Below, in pieces: positions 7,501 to 15,900 of a stretch of 64,000 nucleotides of DNA. The stretch spans positions 1-64,000 of the forward strand of contig NZ_JAUQOP010000014.1 in assembly GCF_030580855.1 (NCBI RefSeq), in the 5' to 3' direction. A model generated the notes under the pieces. That model did no database searches and was not told the origin of the DNA. It saw only the letters and a program-made list of their open reading frames with translations. The translations under genes and the position numbers were made by a program. The number at the start of each line of letters is the position of its first letter. The stretch's first letter is position 1. The DNA is from Pseudomonas citrullilanati (GTDB lineage: Bacteria; Pseudomonadota; Gammaproteobacteria; Pseudomonadales; Pseudomonadaceae).

Positions 7501-8781
7501 TCAGAAGCGGTAGGTAGCACCGACGCCAAAGCCGTTGGCGCTGTTCTTGTATTCAGCGCTGTAGGATTGGCCCAGGGCGTTGGTTTGATTGATGCTGACC
7601 TTTTCTTCCTTGAGGTAGGAATACGCCACGTCGATGGTCAGGTCGTCAGTCGGGCTCCAACCGGCACCCAGGCTGAAGATGGTCCGGTCGCCGGTTGGGA
7701 TGCGTGGCGAGCGGTCTTCGTTGTTGGTAGGCGACTGGTCGAAGGACAGGCCGGTACGCAGTACCCACTGTTTGTTCAACTGGTAGGACGTACCGATGGC
7801 GTAGGCCCAGGTGTCATGCCAGTTCTGCTCTTCGGTGATGCTGCCCAGGAACGCGGGGGCCAATGCACCGCCGGCGGCCGTCACGCCGTCGTTGTTCACG
7901 GTGATTTCTTTCAGGCGGCTCCAGCGGGTCCAGGTGCTGCCGGCATAGACTTTCCAGGCATCGTTGATTTCCTGGGTAACCGAGAAATCCACCGACTCAG
8001 GCGTGGTGATATCCAGCGAGGCGTCGTAGCGACCATTGTTGAGCAGGAAGGCGGGTGTGCCGGCGCCCGGGTTCACTTCGGTGTGGCCTTCGAGCTTGTA
8101 CTTGACCTTGGAGTGGTAGGTCAGGCCGACGCGGGTGGTGTCGGTCGCCTGGACCAGCACGCCGATGTTGTAGCCGTAGCCAATATCGTCGCCCTTGATC
8201 TTCACATCGCCGTCGTTCGGCGACAGCGGCGTGGTCAGTGTCGACTCCAGCGAACCGGAAATACGGTTGACGGTCGGGCCGAAACCGATCGAGACCTTGT
8301 CATTGAAGGCATAGCTGACGGTTGGCTGGAAGGTGACGACCTTCACTTCGCTCTTGCTGCCGAAGTTGCCGCCCTGGAAACCGTTTTCGTAATCGGTGAT
8401 CAGGCCGAACGGTGCGTACACACCGAGGCCGAAGGCCCATTGGTCATCGATAGGCTTGACGTAGAAACCCATCGGGACGCCAGTGAGCGGGACCATGTCG
8501 CCTTTGTTGGTGCCTGCGTGGGTGCCGCTGGCATCGTCGATATCGGTGGAGGCATCGATGGCCGCGAAGCCACCCGTGACCTGTTGGCGCTTGAGGCGCG
8601 ACATGCCGGCAGGGTTGCCGAATACGGTGCTTGCATCATCGGCAGCGGAAGAACGACCTGCGAAACCAGTGCCCATGCCACTGATGCTTTGTTCGTTCAA
8701 GGCAAAGCCACTGGCGAAAAGTTGAGTGGATGCCAAGGTAACGGCAAGGCCAAGGGTGGTTTTGAGCATCATTTTTTTCAT
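7501..8781 (-). CDS. fadL: FadL-family outer membrane porin (OmpP1/FadL)
   Basis: The 426-residue precursor has a signal peptide (MKKMMLKTTL to LFASG). The mature N-terminus SGFALNEQSISGMGTGFAGR and the NPAGMSRL motif are signatures of the FadL plug/hatch. The rest is beta-barrel sequence ending in aromatic YRF, as outer-membrane barrels do. FadL proteins let long-chain fatty acids or other hydrophobic compounds diffuse across the outer membrane. AGGAG precedes the ATG. It corresponds by context to PAO1 PA1288. The exact substrate is not decided by sequence. Confidence 0.92.
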   Translation of the reverse strand: MKKMMLKTTLGLAVTLASTQLFASGFALNEQSISGMGTGFAGRSSAADDASTVFGNPAGMSRLKRQQVTGGFAAIDASTDIDDASGTHAGTNKGDMVPLTGVPMGFYVKPIDDQWAFGLGVYAPFGLITDYENGFQGGNFGSKSEVKVVTFQPTVSYAFNDKVSIGFGPTVNRISGSLESTLTTPLSPNDGDVKIKGDDIGYGYNIGVLVQATDTTRVGLTYHSKVKYKLEGHTEVNPGAGTPAFLLNNGRYDASLDITTPESVDFSVTQEINDAWKVYAGSTWTRWSRLKEITVNNDGVTAAGGALAPAFLGSITEEQNWHDTWAYAIGTSYQLNKQWVLRTGLSFDQSPTNNEDRSPRIPTGDRTIFSLGAGWSPTDDLTIDVAYSYLKEEKVSINQTNALGQSYSAEYKNSANGFGVGATYRF

Positions 8782-8925
8782 TGTTAGAACTCCTGGTGGT
8801 CACCGGGGCGAAAATTACCAACATTTTCACCCAAGCGCTATAGCCTGTATGGCCTGATTTAGAGCGGTTTTGTAGGACAATCCGACCAGATTCACGTCCG
8901 TTGTAGGAAGATTCCAATTTCCCCA

Positions 8926-9408
8926 TCAGCAAGCGACCTGATTCAAGGGTGAAATGCAGCTTTGCCAGGCGCAGGTAAAGTCTCGCAGGCGCCCTTGGGG
9001 ATGGAAGGTCTGGCGCCAGATGCGGGCCATGCCCAGTAGATCGTTGGCGTCAGGCAAGGTGGTGTTCTGTTCTTCCACCAGCAGCCAGGCGATGGCGGTG
9101 GCGTAGCGCAGGTTGACGGTCAATTCCAGGTGCGGCCCGCTGAGGAAGGCGTGCTGGCTGGCCAGGCCACGGACCAGGCTGGCGCGCTCCGGGTCCAGGG
9201 CCAGGTAGTGGTCCCACAGGGCTTGGTGGCGCGGTTCGGTGATGCGATACAGGCCGTGCCCGCGGCGGTCGTGCAGTGCGGAGCCGAGCCCCGACTGGCT
9301 GGCGGCAATGCCCAGCAGCAGGGATTCCGCCGTTGCGCTGTGACGTTCCAGGTAAAGGAGCGTCGGGCGGATCACATATCGACACAGTTCGCTGGCAGCG
9401 ATACCCAT
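8926..9408 (-). CDS. Conserved hypothetical protein, possibly lysozyme-like fold
   Basis: The 160-residue protein has no signal peptide or membrane helix. The stretch ESLLLGIAASQSGLGSALHD, then GHGLYRITEPRHQALWDHYL, resembles phage and prophage proteins that I associate with a lysozyme-like fold (consensus like LLLGTAAQESGLG...G.YQMEPATHDDIW). Where relatives have Glu, this one has Gln in AASQSG, so it may not be catalytic. GAGGG precedes the ATG. It is upstream of fadL on the same strand with a 144-base gap, in the position of PAO1 PA1289. Function is unknown. Confidence 0.75.
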   Translation of the reverse strand: MGIAASELCRYVIRPTLLYLERHSATAESLLLGIAASQSGLGSALHDRRGHGLYRITEPRHQALWDHYLALDPERASLVRGLASQHAFLSGPHLELTVNLRYATAIAWLLVEEQNTTLPDANDLLGMARIWRQTFHPQGRLRDFTCAWQSCISPLNQVAC

Positions 9409-9564
9409 AAGACCCTCGAAGCGTGAAAAGGGCGGAGCCTGAAGGGTGTGGGCTTGGCAGCGGTGGATCGGTTCAGGCTCCGCCGGAAGCGGTTCATGCC
9501 GCTTGACTTGAAGTGTAGTGTCATATTTGCGCTGTAAAGGACTGTTTTTAAAACATCTTCAACG

Positions 9565-9580
9565 AACGGTTATAACCGTT
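9565..9580. promoter_or_regulatory. Perfect palindrome with CGGTTATAACCG core
   Basis: AACGGTTATAACCGTT is its own reverse complement. The CGGTT/AACCG arms recur at 9933-9949 and 10523-10536. It lies between two leftward genes, 156 bases upstream of the 8926-9408 gene start. The binding protein is unknown. Confidence 0.5.
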
Positions 9581-9630
9581 ATATCCCTTGGTGCTTACGC
9601 CGTTTCGCTTTGTCGGTAAATGCCAGGCAA

Positions 9631-9662
9631 TAAAAAGCCCCGCTTTCTGGGCGGGGCCTTTG
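9631..9662 (-). terminator. Intrinsic terminator after the 9685-9909 gene
   Basis: AAAGCCCCGC and GCGGGGCCTT form a stem with a short TTTCTGG loop. On the minus strand the A-run becomes a U tract just after the stem, so it terminates the leftward small gene that ends at 9685. Confidence 0.75.
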
Positions 9663-9684
9663 GGGTTTCAGCCTTTGCGGCGAG

Positions 9685-9909
9685 TCAGGCAACCAGTGCC
9701 TGGCGGGTACGCTCGATCACGGCCTGCAGCGGCTCTGCGCTGGAGTACTGATCGGGATACAGGCGTTCGCTGTGTCGGGCGATGCCGTGTTCGTTGACCA
9801 CGGTGAAGCTGAAGCAGCCTTTGCGAGCGGCCATGATCAGGCAGTTCATTGGGGCAAAAGCGTTGGTTAGGGTGCGGATGGCATCCTGGGTCTGGATTTG
9901 AGTAGACAT
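9685..9909 (-). CDS. Small conserved protein, DUF3509-like
   Basis: This 74-residue soluble protein starts MSTQIQTQDAIRTL and includes FSFTVVNEHGIARHSERLYP and a C-terminal helix LQAVIERTRQAL. The pattern (short beta strands, a G-A-R turn, then an amphipathic helix with VIERTRQ) is like small Pseudomonas proteins of the DUF3509 type. That link is from memory and weak. Its 5' region carries two inverted repeats (9933-9949 and 9974-9991), so it is probably regulated. A terminator follows it. No function is known. Confidence 0.7.
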   Translation of the reverse strand: MSTQIQTQDAIRTLTNAFAPMNCLIMAARKGCFSFTVVNEHGIARHSERLYPDQYSSAEPLQAVIERTRQALVA

Positions 9910-9932
9910 ATTATGGGTGTTCCTACAAATGA

Positions 9933-9949
9933 CACGGTTAAGAACCGTG
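9933..9949. promoter_or_regulatory. Inverted repeat CACGGTT-AAG-AACCGTG
   Basis: Seven-base arms with a three-base centre lie 24 bases before the start of the small gene ending at 9685. That is where an operator or 5'-leader hairpin would act. The arms match the CGGTT/AACCG palindromes at 9565 and 10523. Confidence 0.5.
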
Positions 9950-9973
9950 CAACGTTAAAACGTTCCAGTAACG

Positions 9974-9991
9974 TCGACCACCATTGGTCGA
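9974..9991. promoter_or_regulatory. Inverted repeat TCGACCA-CCAT-TGGTCGA
   Basis: Perfect 7-bp arms around four bases lie 65 bases upstream of the 9685-9909 gene. This size is typical of a TetR-type operator, but no regulator gene is adjacent. Confidence 0.4.
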
Positions 9992-10522
9992 ACGAAGAAC
10001 CCGACTGGAACAAAGCAGCCAGTTCGAGCGCTATATGAAAGGCGCGCTTGGGCTGGCAGGTAGGTACTTAGGAGGGCAGGCAACACATCAGGGGCAAAGG
10101 TTCTGGGCCCGGGGTGAAGATCCTGATCAATTTGCAGGTTGGTTCGGTCAGAGTAGAGAAGCCTGGCAATACCCTTTGCATTCGATCAAAGGCTGTATGG
10201 GCGCAAGCGTTACCTGGAAACCATCGAGGGGGCCGGTCTCTTTTTTTCGGTAAGGCGTCCTGTTGAGGATGGCTGACCGCAGAGAAGTGTTCGACCCGGA
10301 ATTGACTTTCAGCTTGGTACTAACGCCGCGGATAGTAACGGATCGAATGACTGAAGGGAAGGGCGCTGGTTAAAAAATATTCAACCAGGCCATCGGGATG
10401 ACGGAACAGAAGGCTCGCATAGCACAAGATTCGGGCGTTCGCTGATGGCTCCGGGCCACGTCCCAGGGCACGATCGCCCGGGTTATCCCCAGGGTTTACC
10501 GCTGGATGAAACAAAAAAGCAG

Positions 10523-10536
10523 GCGGTTATAACCGC
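10523..10536. promoter_or_regulatory. Perfect palindrome GCGGTTATAACCGC
   Basis: This 14-bp self-complementary site shares the CGGTTATAACCG core with the site at 9565-9580, about 960 bases away. Confidence 0.5.
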
Positions 10537-10736
10537 TTCCGGTGTTACTTGTGCACACTCGCCGTACCAGTTGTCACCGGACTGTCATGTCGAAACAAAC
10601 CCCGGTCGTTGCCTGTATCGAAAATTTAAGTCAATGAAAAACATCGCTTTTTTTTACTGGTGAAAAAATCGTCAGTTTGAGCGCAGGCCCCGTTCCACAG
10701 GGCTTTCGGCGAGTTCAAGGGGGGTTGTCCACTGAG

Positions 10737-10759
10737 TTATCCACAGCTTCTGTGGATTG
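10737..10759. promoter_or_regulatory. Inverted DnaA-box pair
   Basis: TTATCCACA, a 5-base spacer, then TGTGGATTG. The first is a perfect consensus DnaA box and the second differs at one base in reverse orientation. It lies 105 bases before the 10864 gene. The same architecture occurs at 29286-29308. Confidence 0.5.
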
Positions 10760-10863
10760 TCCCTAGCGCTTGCTCTAGCACGGGCGTGCTGGATTTTTTC
10801 GACTTTACCCGTGGGAAAAAAGGAGTAGAGTGGCGCGCCTTCCGATCTGTCCCGCAGTGCTTT

Positions 10864-11187
10864 ATGAAGTTTCGCTCCGTATCAAATCCTGTTACCGCCA
10901 CGCCCTCCAGTGTTACCCCTACCAAGCGCATGTCGATGCGGGTCGCCGAATGGCTGCTCGACAACCCGCGCCTGGGGGAAAAGCCCAGCGTCAAGCACCT
11001 GGCGGGCCGCTTGCTCAAGCAACCGGCCCGCGAAGGCGTGGTCGCGGCGCAAAGCCGTCTCGGGCAGTTGATGTGCCGCGAATGCGGGAACGCCCGGGAT
11101 CGGCGCATTGGCCACGACCTGCTGCGCCAGGCCGCCCGGGCCGGCGATCACCGGGCTCGCCAGGCCCTCGGTGAAATAGGCGACTGA
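10864..11187 (+). CDS. Small Sel1-repeat-like protein
   Basis: The 107-residue frame starts MKFRSVSNPVT. Its second half carries an SLR/TPR-like helix pair pattern: REGVVAAQSRLGQLMC, then IGHDLLRQAARAGDHRARQA. A basic linker (RVAEWLLDNPRLGEKP) precedes. The frame is open upstream to 10786 but that extension lacks a start with a good ribosome binding site, and the chosen ATG also has a weak one. Sel1 repeats are protein-interaction scaffolds. It stands alone, 75 bases before rmuC, preceded by the DnaA-box pair. Confidence 0.7.
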   Translation: MKFRSVSNPVTATPSSVTPTKRMSMRVAEWLLDNPRLGEKPSVKHLAGRLLKQPAREGVVAAQSRLGQLMCRECGNARDRRIGHDLLRQAARAGDHRARQALGEIGD

Positions 11188-11262
11188 ATTCGAAGACCGG
11201 GCTGGGCAACGCCCCGGCAGCTTGGTTAACCTTCGGGCTTTATCTTTGCAGCGGGAATTGTC

Positions 11263-12762
11263 ATGGCGATGGATTTGACCAGCCTGTTGTTAGGCCTGGC
11301 AGGCGCTGCGGTGCCGTTGCTGGGCCTCGCCTGGCACCTGCAACGACAGGCGAGCGCCGCGCAGGCCGAACAGGCCTTGCTGGAAGAACGCCTGGCCACC
11401 GCGCACATGGCCCACGATGGCCTCAACGCCCAGCTCGATGCGTGCCGCGACGAGATCAGCGACCTCAGCCAGGCCAACTCCGCCAAGCAGGCCGAGCTGG
11501 CGGCGGTGTCCCGCGAAGTGGAGTTGTTGCAGATCGAACGGGACAACGCCCGGGACGCGGCCCACGCCTGGAACCTGGAACGCGCCAACAAGGAAGCGGA
11601 GTTGCGCCGCCTCGATGCCCAGGCCGCGTCGCTGCAGGCCGAGCTGCGTGAGCAACAGGAAAGCCACCAGCACCGCCTGGATGACCTGCAGGGTTCGCGA
11701 GACGCGCTGCGGGCGCAGTTCGCCGAGCTCGCCGGGAAAATCTTCGACGAGCGTGAGCAGCGCTTCGCCGAGACCAGCCAACAACGCCTGGGCCAATTGC
11801 TCGATCCCTTGAAGGAGCGCATCCAATCCTTCGAGAAACGCGTCGAGGAGAGCTATCAGGCCGAGGCGCGGGAGCGTTTCTCGCTGGGCAAGGAACTGGA
11901 GCGGTTGCAACAGTTGAACCTGCGCCTGAGCGACGAGGCCACCAACCTCACCCGCGCGCTGAAAGGGCAGAAAACCCAAGGCAACTGGGGCGAGCTGATT
12001 CTGGAGCGCGTGCTCGAACACGCCGGCCTGGAGAAGGGCCGCGAGTACCAGACCCAGGTCAGCCTCAAGGGCCCGGACGGCGAACGCTTCCAGCCTGACG
12101 TGCTGATCTACCTGCCCGGCGACAAGCAAGTGGTGGTCGATTCCAAGGTCAGCCTCACGGCTTATCAACAGTATGTGGCCGCCGAAGATGGCGCCATCGG
12201 CCAGCTCGCCCTCAAGCAGCATGTGGGGTCGCTGCGGGCCCACGTCAAAGGCCTGGCCGGCAAGGACTACAAGCGCCTGGACGGTTTGCACAGCCTGGAT
12301 TTCGTGTTGTTGTTCGTGCCGATCGAGGCGGCGTTTTCCGCCGCCCTGCAAGCCGAGCCGAACCTGTTCCAGGAAGCCTTCGACCGCAACATCGTGATCG
12401 TCAGCCCGACCACCTTGCTGGCGACACTGCGGGTCATCGACAGCCTGTGGAAACAGGAGCGCCAGAGCCAGAACGCCCGGGAAATCGCCGAGCGGGCCGG
12501 GTGGCTGTACGACAAGTTCGTGCTGTTCATCCAGGACCTGGATGAGATCGGCGCTCGCCTGCAGCAGTTGGACAAGGCCTACGGTGCGGCGCGCAACAAG
12601 TTGACCGAAGGACGCGGCAACCTCGTCAGCCGCAGCGAGCAGCTCAAGCTGCTCGGTGCCCGCGCCAGCAAGAGCCTGCCCGGCGAATTGCTGGAGCGAG
12701 CGATGGCGGATGCCGATGGGTTGCCGCAGTTGCCGGAGGAAACCGAACCCTCCCAAGGTTGA
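11263..12762 (+). CDS. rmuC: DNA recombination protein RmuC
   Basis: The 499-residue protein begins with a single transmembrane helix (LLLGLAGAAVPLLGLAWHL), then a long coiled coil (about residues 30-180, rich in EQALLEERL-type heptads). The RmuC nuclease-like domain follows, with KGQKTQGNWGELILERVLE, DVLIYLPGDKQVVVDSKVSL and LLFVPIEAAFSAAL. In E. coli RmuC limits inversions and rearrangements at short inverted repeats. Start MAMDLTS follows GGGAA. It appears to be a single-gene unit; the gap downstream is filled by a REPIN-type repeat. Confidence 0.95.
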   Translation: MAMDLTSLLLGLAGAAVPLLGLAWHLQRQASAAQAEQALLEERLATAHMAHDGLNAQLDACRDEISDLSQANSAKQAELAAVSREVELLQIERDNARDAAHAWNLERANKEAELRRLDAQAASLQAELREQQESHQHRLDDLQGSRDALRAQFAELAGKIFDEREQRFAETSQQRLGQLLDPLKERIQSFEKRVEESYQAEARERFSLGKELERLQQLNLRLSDEATNLTRALKGQKTQGNWGELILERVLEHAGLEKGREYQTQVSLKGPDGERFQPDVLIYLPGDKQVVVDSKVSLTAYQQYVAAEDGAIGQLALKQHVGSLRAHVKGLAGKDYKRLDGLHSLDFVLLFVPIEAAFSAALQAEPNLFQEAFDRNIVIVSPTTLLATLRVIDSLWKQERQSQNAREIAERAGWLYDKFVLFIQDLDEIGARLQQLDKAYGAARNKLTEGRGNLVSRSEQLKLLGARASKSLPGELLERAMADADGLPQLPEETEPSQG

Positions 12763-12808
12763 AGCAGGCCCAAGGCTCAAGGCAGAACCCGGGGCGGGTA
12801 TAAAAAAA

Positions 12809-12942
12809 CTGTGGCGAGGGGATTTATCCCGCTCGGCTGCGCAGCAGTCGCCTATCGGTTGGTACGGTTCGTCTGCTAAACCTCGGCGCCTGGTCATGGG
12901 GTTGCTGCGCAACCCAGCGGGGATTAATCCCCTCGCCACAGG
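12809..12942. repeat. REPIN-like element, GTGGCGAGGGGAT family
   Basis: Two oppositely oriented copies of TGTGGCGAGGGGATTTATCC-type sequence (the right one reading GGGGATTAATCCCCTCGCCA) enclose about 90 bases with further inverted similarity. It fills the space between rmuC and the convergent hybrid kinase gene. The repeat differs in sequence from the GTGGGAGC family elsewhere in the window. Confidence 0.7.
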
Positions 12943-12967
12943 TTCGATGTCCGACAGCTGATCTTCG

Positions 12968-15900
12968 CTACAGCGGCAAATGCCGGCTCAACAGCGCCCT
13001 CAACGCCGCCGGCTTCACCGGTTTGGCCAGGTAATCCAGGCCTGCCGCGTGTACTTGCGCCACGGTTTCCGGCCGGCCATCGGCACTGATCACCACCCCG
13101 GCCACCGGCTCGCCCAGGCGGGTGCGCAACCAGGCCATCAGCGCGGTGCCGGTCTCGCCGTCGTCCAGATGGAAATCCACCAGGGCCAACTGCGGCCGCC
13201 CACCTTGGGCCAGCCAACGCTCGCATTCGGCGCGATTGCGGGCGGTCCAGACCTGGCAACCCCAGCGCGTCAGCAGGCTCTGCATGCCGATCAGGATGCT
13301 GTCTTCGTTGTCGACGCACAGCACCATCGCGCCGCTTGGCAAATGACCGTTGGGTTCGGCTACCGCGCCAGGGGCGACGGCCTGGGTGTGGGCCAAGGGC
13401 ACGCTGACGCTGAACACGCTGCCTTGCCCCGGCCAGGAGCGCACGCGCAGGGTATGACCGAGCACGCGGCACAGCCCGTCGGCGATCGCCAGGCCCAGCC
13501 CCAGGCCTTTTTCGGCGCGGGTCTGGTGGCTGTCCAGGCGTTTGAATTCTTCGAAGATGACCTGCTGTTTGTCCTCGGCGATCCCCGGCCCACGGTCCCA
13601 GACTTCCAGGCACAACTGGCCATTGCGCCGCCGGGCGCCCAGCAGCACCGGGCCCTTGGCGTAGCGAAAGGCATTGGTGAGGAAGTTCTGCAGGATGCGC
13701 CGCAGCAGCTTGATGTCGCTGTCGACCCGCAGGCGCGAGCCGCGGACCCGGAACTTCAGGCCTTGCTCCTGGGCCAGGACGGTGAACTCCGCGCCGAGGG
13801 TGTCGAAGAGGTCGTCGAGGGCGAACGGCTTGCGTTCGGGATTGATCTTGCCGTTTTCCAGGCGGGAAATGTCCAGCAGGTCGCTGATCAGGTCTTCGGC
13901 CGAACGCAGCGAACTGTCCAGGTGTTGCACCAGCTGCCGGGCCTCGCTCGGCAGGGCGTCGTGCTGGTGGGACAGCGCGGCGGAGAACAGGCGTGCGGCA
14001 TTGAGCGGCTGCATCAGGTCATGGCTGACCGCCGCCAGGAAGCGGGTCTTCGATTGATTGGCCGTCTCAGCGGTGCTTTTCGCGGCGGTCAGCGCCAGGT
14101 TCAGTTGCGACAATTCCCGGGTGCGTTCGGCGACTCGCTGCTCCAGGCCTTCGTTGGCCTCGGTCAACGCCTGTTCGGCTTCGCGGAACGCGGTGATGTC
14201 GGTGAAACTCATGACGAAACCGCCGCCGGGCATCGGATTGCCGATCAGCTCGATGACCCGGCCGTTGGGGAACATCCGTTCGGACGTGTGGGCGCGGCCC
14301 TGGCGCATCCAGTGCAGGCGCCGGGCGACGTGCACCTCCGCTTCACCCGGTCCGCAGAGGCCACGTTCGGCGTTGTAGCGGATGATGTCGGCAATCGGCC
14401 GGCCGACGCTGATCAAGCCGTCCGGGTAGTTGAACAGCTCCAGGTAGCGACGGTTCCACGCCACCAACCGCAGCGACTGGTCGACCACGCTGATGCCCTG
14501 GGTGATGTTCTCGATGGCGCCTTGCAGCAGCGCACGGTTGAACTGCAGCACTTCCGAAGCTTCGTCGGCAATGCGCACGACGTCTTCGAGTTGCATCTCC
14601 CGGCCTTCGATCGCGGCCTTAACCACCGCCCGCGTCGACGAGGCGCCGAGGACACCGGCCAGCAAGCGTTCGGTATGGGCGATCCATTCATTGTCGGCGT
14701 TCTGGTTCGGGTTGAAGCCCTTGCCCTGGCGGTAGGCGAAGCGGATGAAACTCTGCCGCGCCCGTTCCTCGCCAACGAAGCGTGCGGCCAGTTGCAGCAG
14801 GTCTTCGATGCGTACCGCCAGCATCGACCGGGCATTGGGGCGGGCGCTGATTTCCTGGCCGATGAAGCGCCCGGCCTGCCAGTGCTCCGACACGCGGGTG
14901 CGCGACAGCACGGAGACCCAGGCGAACAAGGTGAAGTTGCCGGCCAGGGACAACACGACGCCTTGGGTCAGCGGGCTGATCGGCAGGTTCAACGGATTGC
15001 CGTGCAGCCACGCCAGGCCCGGGAAGCTGTCCAGGGACCAGCCAAGGCTGTGGGCGGCAATCGGCAACACCAAGGTGTAGAACCACAGGAAGATCCCGCT
15101 GGCGAGGCCGGCGAACACCCCGCGCCGGTTGGCCTGTTTCCAGTACAGCGCGCCTAGCATGGCGGGGGCCAGTTGGGTGACGGCGGCGAAGGCAATCTGG
15201 CCGATGGTCGCCAGGCTCGCGGTCGAGCCCAGCAACCGGTAGCTGACATAGGCCAGCAACAGGATCACCACGATGCTCACCCGCCGCACCGACAGCATCC
15301 ACTGGCGGAACACCTCGAAAGGCCGCTCGGCGTTGTTGCGGCGCAATAGCCAGGGCAGCAGCATGTCGTTGGAAACCATGGTGGAGAGCGCCACGCTGGC
15401 GACAATCACCATGCCGGTGGCCGCCGAGGCGCCGCCGATGAACGCCAGCAACGCCAGCGCCGGGTGGGCCTGCGCCAAGGGCAGGCTGATGACGAACGAG
15501 TCCGGCAGCACCGAGCGCGGCAGCATCATTTGCCCGGCCAGGGCGATGGGCACCACGAACAGTGCGGCGAGGGCCAGGTAGGCGGGGAAGACCCACTTGG
15601 CCAGGCGCAGGTCCTGGGGCTCGATGTTTTCCACCACGGTCACGTGGAATTGCCTTGGCAGGCAGATGATCGCCATCATCGCCACCCCGGTCTGCACCAC
15701 CATGGATGGCCAGTTGATGGTTTCCTTCCAGTACTGCTCCAGTCGCGGCGCGAGCATCGCCTGGTCGAACAGGTCGTCGAAGCCGTCGTAGAGGCCGTAC
15801 GTCACAAACGCGCCGACCGCGAGGAAAGCGAACAGCTTGACCAAAGATTCGAAGGCAATCGCGAGCACCATGCCGCGGTGGTGCTCGGTGGCATCGAGGT

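Larger units (their letters stand above)
9910..10863. other. 954-base gene-poor region
   Basis: No ORF here has convincing codon use or a ribosome binding site. The stretch holds three inverted repeats (9933-9949, 9974-9991, 10523-10536) and a pair of inverted DnaA-box sequences (10737-10759). T-runs at 10240-10247 and 10649-10656 could mark ends of unannotated small RNAs, but I see no strong stem before them. Confidence 0.5.

Noticed and set aside
9984-10253. 89-codon ORF in the gene-poor region
   Set aside because: No ribosome binding site, no recognisable protein pattern, and it begins inside an inverted repeat.
10320-10514. 64-codon minus-strand ORF
   Set aside because: No family pattern or start signal; likely chance.
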